Shown one piece after another: positions 60,501-64,000 of a stretch of 64,000 nucleotides of DNA. Position numbers and translations under genes: made by a program. Within the stretch, counting starts at the first letter, position 1; each line of letters begins with the position of its first letter. The stretch is from Aeoliella straminimaris. Its GTDB lineage: Bacteria > Planctomycetota > Planctomycetia > Pirellulales > Lacipirellulaceae. The DNA lies in the NCBI RefSeq assembly GCF_024054565.1, contig NZ_JAMXLR010000077.1:62001-126000 (forward strand). The letters are read 5' to 3'. Under the pieces are notes generated by a model. That model searched no databases and was not told the origin of the DNA. It was given only the letters and a program-made list of their open reading frames with translations.

Positions 60501-61673
60501 ATGCGTGCTCTCCCGATTGTGGTTGTGTCTCTTCTCATCGGTAGCAGCGTCGGCGCGTGGTCGGCGTATCAAAGTGTTGGCAGCCAGCGGTCGGCCGAAG
60601 AGATCAGTGCACTGCGGGGCGACACCACCGGTGACGAGTCCGATTATCCCAAGTTCGAGATCGACGCCGTGCAGTACGACTTTGGCTCCATGCAGCGGGG
60701 TACCTCTCGCAAGCACAGCTTTAAGGTCACCAACAAGGGGACCAAGCCGCTTACCGTGCAGGTGGTGAGCACCACTTGCAAATGCACGGCCGGCGACATG
60801 GCTAAGAACCCCATTCCGCCGGGCGAGACCGAAGACCTGACGCTCACCTGGGTAGCCAAAGTGAACGCCGGCACGTTTCGCCAGACCGCCACGCTGGAGA
60901 CCAACGACCCCCGCGCCCGGCGGGTGGAGTTGACTGTCGAGGGCATGGTAAACAACGTCAGCACCGTCGAGCCGAACCAATGGTTCTTCGACAAGCTGCG
61001 GGCCGAAGACCAACGCACCGAGTCGTTGTACGTCATGTCGTTCGAGGACGAAGACCTCGAGATCGAATCGGCCAACATCGAAAACCCGGAGGATGAAGGC
61101 AAGTACAACATCGAAGTTGTCGAAGTGCCCCACGACGAACTGCCTGACGCCAAAGCCAAGGCCGGATATCGAGTGGATGTGACGCCGCTTGGCAAACTTC
61201 CGCTCGGACCGATTCACGACTGGGTCATGCTGCATACCAATATCAAGGAAGCCGAAGAACTGCGGGTGCCGATCATGGGCACCGTGGTGGGCGACATCGA
61301 ACTTCGCGGCCCCGCGGCCTACAACGATGTGACCGGTTCGGTCCACTTTGGCGATGTCCAGAGCGAGGAGGGCGCCGAGGTCAAGCTGTTCCTCAACGTT
61401 GGTGGCGAGCATGCAGCCGATACCAAGTTCGAGGTGGCCGAGCTCGATCCCGAATACCTGGAAGTGGAACTGGGCGAGCCCCGCAAGCTGCGCGACGACC
61501 TGTATCACGTGCCGCTGACTCTGCGGCTGCCACCCGGCCTGCCGCCGGCTATTCGTAACGGTACCGGCCAGGGCGAAGGTGGCAGTGTGGTGCTGAAGAC
61601 CAATCATCCCACCAGTCCCGAGATCAGCTTTGGCGTCCGGTTTGTGATTAAAGGTGCGGCTGTCACCAAATAG
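60501..61673 (+). CDS. DUF1573 domain exported protein
   Basis: 390 residues. Signal peptide or membrane anchor at the start (PIVVVSLLIGSSVGAWSAY). Residues about 50-150 are a DUF1573 immunoglobulin-like domain: VQYDFGSMQRGTSRKHSFKV, TNKGTKPLTVQVVSTTCKCT, IPPGETEDLTLTW, TATLETNDPRARRVELTVEG. A second strand-rich half repeats the pattern with weaker motifs (SVHFGDVQSEEGAEVKLFLN, VVLKTNHPTSPEISFGVRFV). The TTCxC motif is typical. It precedes the tetraheme cytochrome gene by 144 bases on the same strand and may act with it outside the cytoplasm. Confidence 0.88.
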   Translation: MRALPIVVVSLLIGSSVGAWSAYQSVGSQRSAEEISALRGDTTGDESDYPKFEIDAVQYDFGSMQRGTSRKHSFKVTNKGTKPLTVQVVSTTCKCTAGDMAKNPIPPGETEDLTLTWVAKVNAGTFRQTATLETNDPRARRVELTVEGMVNNVSTVEPNQWFFDKLRAEDQRTESLYVMSFEDEDLEIESANIENPEDEGKYNIEVVEVPHDELPDAKAKAGYRVDVTPLGKLPLGPIHDWVMLHTNIKEAEELRVPIMGTVVGDIELRGPAAYNDVTGSVHFGDVQSEEGAEVKLFLNVGGEHAADTKFEVAELDPEYLEVELGEPRKLRDDLYHVPLTLRLPPGLPPAIRNGTGQGEGGSVVLKTNHPTSPEISFGVRFVIKGAAVTK

Positions 61674-61817
61674 ACCGGCCGGGCACACGCCGTGTGACCA
61701 ACCCTCCCGCCTGCGGCGACTTTTCCAGCCCGCGTGGGTGGGGGTGGAGAAGTTTGCCGTAAGTTCCGACAATCCGAGTACGGCCCGTTCCGATACCCCC
61801 TCCCCCCGAATTACCAC

Positions 61818-63464
61818 ATGACGAAGCATCCCGCCATACGCCGTTCGCGTCCCTTCCTGGTTGTGCTGTTGTTGTTCGCCGCTCCCATGTGGGCGGCGTT
61901 TGCCTTTACCGACAATGCGGCCAGCGAAACGCCCCACGAGACCATCCGGGTAGGTCCCAAGTTCGAAGCCCGCTTTGTCGCCAAGCCCGTTGTCGAACTG
62001 GCCGCTGGTCACAAGCCCAAGCCCGATCCCATCGAAGCGAACGGCCCGATCTTCGTCGACTGGCCCAAGCCCGATCTGGCGATGGTGTTCACTGGCGAAC
62101 AGATGGGCTTCCTCGAACCATGCGGCTGCGCCGGGCTCGAGAACCAAAAGGGGGGCTTCAAGCGGCGGATGACCATGATGAAGCAGCTTCGCGATCAGGG
62201 GTGGCCGATCGTTGCCATGGACACCGGCGGCCTGGTGCGGCGCTACGGCCCGCAAGCTCAAATCAAGCTCGGCAGGATCCTCGAAGGTTTGGTCGAGATG
62301 GATTACTCGGCCGTCGGCTTTGGCGAAAAGGAACTGAAGCTCGACATGCTGTCCGAAGCAGCGAACCTGAGCCCCAACCCGCTGGTATCGGCGAACGTGG
62401 TATTGGTGGATCCCGAGTTTGGTTTCACCCGACCTTACCGCGTCGTCGAAAAGAACGGTTTCAAAGTTGGTATGACCGCCGTGTTGGGCAAGCAAGGCAT
62501 TGCTTCCGTCGCGTCGATGACCGACCTGGTGACCGTCTCGCCCGAGGAGGGCATTCAGCAAGTGCTGCCCAAACTGCTGGCCGAGAACTGCGACGAAATG
62601 GTGCTGTTGGTCTATGGCGAAGTGTCCGAGGCCAAGGCGCTGTCCGCCAAGTTCCCCCAGTTCCGCTGGGTTGTCGCCGGCAAGGGGGGCGACGAACCAC
62701 CCAAGCAAGCAACACCTATCCCTGAGTCGGGCGCCAACCTGATCGAGATCGGTCACAAGGGCATGTACGCCGTGGTGATTGGTATCTACAAGCAAGGCCA
62801 GCCGCGGTACCGCTATCAAAAAGTGCCCATGGACCATCGCTTCGAAGATGCCCCCGAGATGCAACAACTGATGGTGCGTTATCAGAACCAGCTCAAGACG
62901 CTTGTCACCTCGGGCAAGGGGTGGGAACCTTTGACCGGCAAGCCGCTGGCAACGCCCGGTGGCGGTAGCGGCTTCGTCGGCAGCGAAGTCTGTGCCGACT
63001 GTCATACCGACGCCTGCGACGTGTTTATGAAGAGCCCGCACGCTCACGCCACCGAGACATTGGTGCAGCTCGACCCGCCCCGGCACTTCGACCCCGAGTG
63101 CGTCAGCTGCCATGTGACGGGCTGGAATCCCCAGGGCTTCGCTCCCTACGTGACGGGATACGAGAGCCTGGAGAAAACACCCCATCTCAAAATGCAGGGT
63201 TGCGAGAACTGCCATGGCCCGGCCAAGGATCACTACGATGCCGAGATGGGTAACATCGATGCAACCGACACCGAAATCGAGAACTTTCGGGCGGCCCTGC
63301 GGATGAAAGTGGTCGAGAACGAGGGCAACATGGAAGGTCAGGTGCTGGGCGACGTCGTGAAGAACTGCCTGGAGTGCCACGATCTGGACAACTCCCCCGA
63401 CTTCGACTTCCAGGACTACTGGGATCGCGACGAGAACCCGGTGAAGCACGAAGGGAAGTATTGA
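61818..63464 (+). CDS. Tetraheme cytochrome c fused to a 5'-nucleotidase/metallophosphatase-like domain
   Basis: 548 residues from the ATG at 61818. Signal peptide FLVVLLLFAAPMWAAFAFT. Residues about 85-345 resemble the UshA-type phosphatase fold (FTGEQMGFLEPCGCAGLENQ, IVAMDTGGLVRRYG, YSAVGFGEKELKL, NPLVSANVVL, VVAGKGGDEP), but classical Asp-x-His and Asn-His-Asp metal motifs are absent or degenerate. The C-terminal part has four CxxCH sites: CADCH (392-396), CVSCH (428-432), CENCH (462-466), CLECH (517-521), as in cytochrome c554-like domains. It likely transfers electrons outside the membrane. The dispersed repeat copy B follows its stop codon. Confidence 0.85.
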   Translation: MTKHPAIRRSRPFLVVLLLFAAPMWAAFAFTDNAASETPHETIRVGPKFEARFVAKPVVELAAGHKPKPDPIEANGPIFVDWPKPDLAMVFTGEQMGFLEPCGCAGLENQKGGFKRRMTMMKQLRDQGWPIVAMDTGGLVRRYGPQAQIKLGRILEGLVEMDYSAVGFGEKELKLDMLSEAANLSPNPLVSANVVLVDPEFGFTRPYRVVEKNGFKVGMTAVLGKQGIASVASMTDLVTVSPEEGIQQVLPKLLAENCDEMVLLVYGEVSEAKALSAKFPQFRWVVAGKGGDEPPKQATPIPESGANLIEIGHKGMYAVVIGIYKQGQPRYRYQKVPMDHRFEDAPEMQQLMVRYQNQLKTLVTSGKGWEPLTGKPLATPGGGSGFVGSEVCADCHTDACDVFMKSPHAHATETLVQLDPPRHFDPECVSCHVTGWNPQGFAPYVTGYESLEKTPHLKMQGCENCHGPAKDHYDAEMGNIDATDTEIENFRAALRMKVVENEGNMEGQVLGDVVKNCLECHDLDNSPDFDFQDYWDRDENPVKHEGKY

Positions 63465-63476
63465 GCGGCGCACGCC

Positions 63477-63897
63477 GTAGCTACCGTCGCCAGACGGTGG
63501 ATTCCCCGCCGCGAGCCGGCTCGCGCACGGAAGTTTTGGGCCAACATCCGGGATCTACATCCATGGGCCCAAAACTCCAGCGGTTTTGTCCTCCCCCAGG
63601 TGGTGAAACCCCTTGTTTTCTCGGTAAAACCATTCGCGGCGTGCGACAAAACCCCGCGCGTTGTTCCCCGCATGTGTTTTGGGCCACCGCCGTGGGCCCA
63701 AAACTCCGTTGGCCCAAAACTCCAATAGTGGCCATTCGCTCCGCGAATGAGCGCCTCCGGCATTACGCTCGTTCGCGGAGCGAACGGCCACCAACGACCT
63801 CTGGCCTATAGCTTATAGCGCACAGCCAATCGCCATTCCGATTGCCAAACAGCCACGGCAGGTACAAACGGCCGCAACTCCATTGGACCAAACCGGC
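63477..63897. repeat. Dispersed repeat, copy B
   Basis: Same ordered blocks as copy A: CTACCGTC-GCCA-GACGGTGG hairpin (63481-63500), the core from GGGCCAACATCCGG to GTTCCCCGCATGTGTTTTGG (about 63538-63682), and CAACTCCATTGGACCAAACC (63875-63894). The core is followed by two extra GGCCCAAAACTCC boxes. The spacing between core and right block differs from copy A: here a long REP-like hairpin is inserted, there an octamer array and other hairpins. Confidence 0.8.
63729..63790. repeat. 62-base near-perfect hairpin with 25-base arms
   Basis: The arm at 63729-63753 (TGGCC-A-TTCGCTCCGCGAA-T-GAGCG) pairs with 63766-63790 (CGCTC-G-TTCGCGGAGCGAA-C-GGCCA), leaving one mismatch and one G-T wobble; the loop is 12 bases. 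Each arm contains its own palindrome TTCGCTCCGCGAA or its inverse, so it is two REP-like units facing each other. Confidence 0.75.
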
Positions 63898-63958
63898 GGA
63901 CGACTTCAACAGTCACTTTTTTACACGTGCTGTTTCTTACCCCCCGCAACCGCACAAG

Positions 63959-64000
63959 ATGGCCTCTCCCGTGCTGGCGACGTCTTACCTGCGGGACATT
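63959..64000 (+). CDS. Possible start of a gene cut by the window end
   Basis: An ATG at 63959 opens MASPVLATSYLRDI and stays open to the window edge, only 14 codons. No strong Shine-Dalgarno. It may be chance; more sequence is required to decide. Confidence 0.2.
   Translation, partial: MASPVLATSYLRDI

Noticed and set aside
59046..63473. 1475-codon open frame on the minus strand
   Set aside because: It runs antisense through the proS end, RAYT-like, DUF4416, DUF1573 and cytochrome genes, which all have clear family motifs. The long stop-free antisense frame is a by-product of high GC codon use.

Overview
The window looks like a chromosome segment of a high-GC planctomycete, most likely order Pirellulales. 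Supporting marks seen in the sequence: a DUF1592-type planctomycete cytochrome protein near a DUF1552 protein, a one-heme cytochrome fused to leucine-rich repeats, a formylmethanofuran dehydrogenase subunit C gene, a Pkn-type kinase, two PEP-CTERM proteins, small membrane proteins with an Asn-Pro-Phe-x-Ser-Pro head, a Lys-rich histone-H1-like protein and many non-canonical start codons. No rRNA, tRNA, CRISPR array or complete insertion sequence was seen.

Layout. 1-7 kb: orphan fhcC, a small HTH/zinc-ribbon gene, catalase katE and a Ser/Thr kinase. 7.4-11.7 kb: a secreted NHL-repeat protein with a coiled-coil insert and CCxxM motifs, then a secreted fusion of a PhnD-like binding domain to a PQQ-type propeller. 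12-20 kb: metF, a GGDEF protein, and the DUF1592 / GH43 / DUF1552 run. 20-33 kb: LuxR-type regulator, Tat metallophosphoesterase, phnW, PEP-CTERM protein, beta-helix protein, endonuclease V, GT4 glycosyltransferase, cytochrome-LRR protein, DUF885 peptidase-like protein and a TauE/SafE permease. 33-44 kb: GT1 glycosyltransferase, TPR lipoprotein, ECF sigma with zinc anti-sigma, a double-CXXCG protein, a second PEP-CTERM protein and an FHA protein. 44-57 kb, minus strand: lipoyl-transfer enzyme, gcvPB, gcvPA, gcvH, gcvT, rnr, terC, yhaM-like. 57-64 kb: proS, a RAYT-like HUH protein with REP palindromes, DUF4416, DUF1573 and a tetraheme cytochrome.

How genes work together. The glycine cleavage genes (P split in two, H, T) sit with a LipM/LplA-type enzyme that would lipoylate GcvH, and their 5,10-methylene-tetrahydrofolate could feed the MetF encoded elsewhere in the window. 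Sigma and anti-sigma form an overlapping pair. DUF1592 and DUF1552 proteins form the usual planctomycete pair with a GH43-like enzyme between them.

Most unusual feature. In the 44-57 kb run nearly every intergenic gap holds an inverted-repeat unit whose arms are short degenerate tandem arrays with a fixed period (7, 8 or 9 bases). On the upstream side the unit lies at, or within a few bases of, the stop codon of the preceding housekeeping gene. Four of these gaps carry one visibly AT-richer cargo gene (DUF6985-like, a secreted protein, a GxxExxY nuclease-like protein, a lipoprotein). A second repeat family of more than 200 bases occurs at 38.2 kb and 63.5 kb, and a perfect REP palindrome is shared between 38.2 kb and the RAYT-like gene at 59.2 kb.
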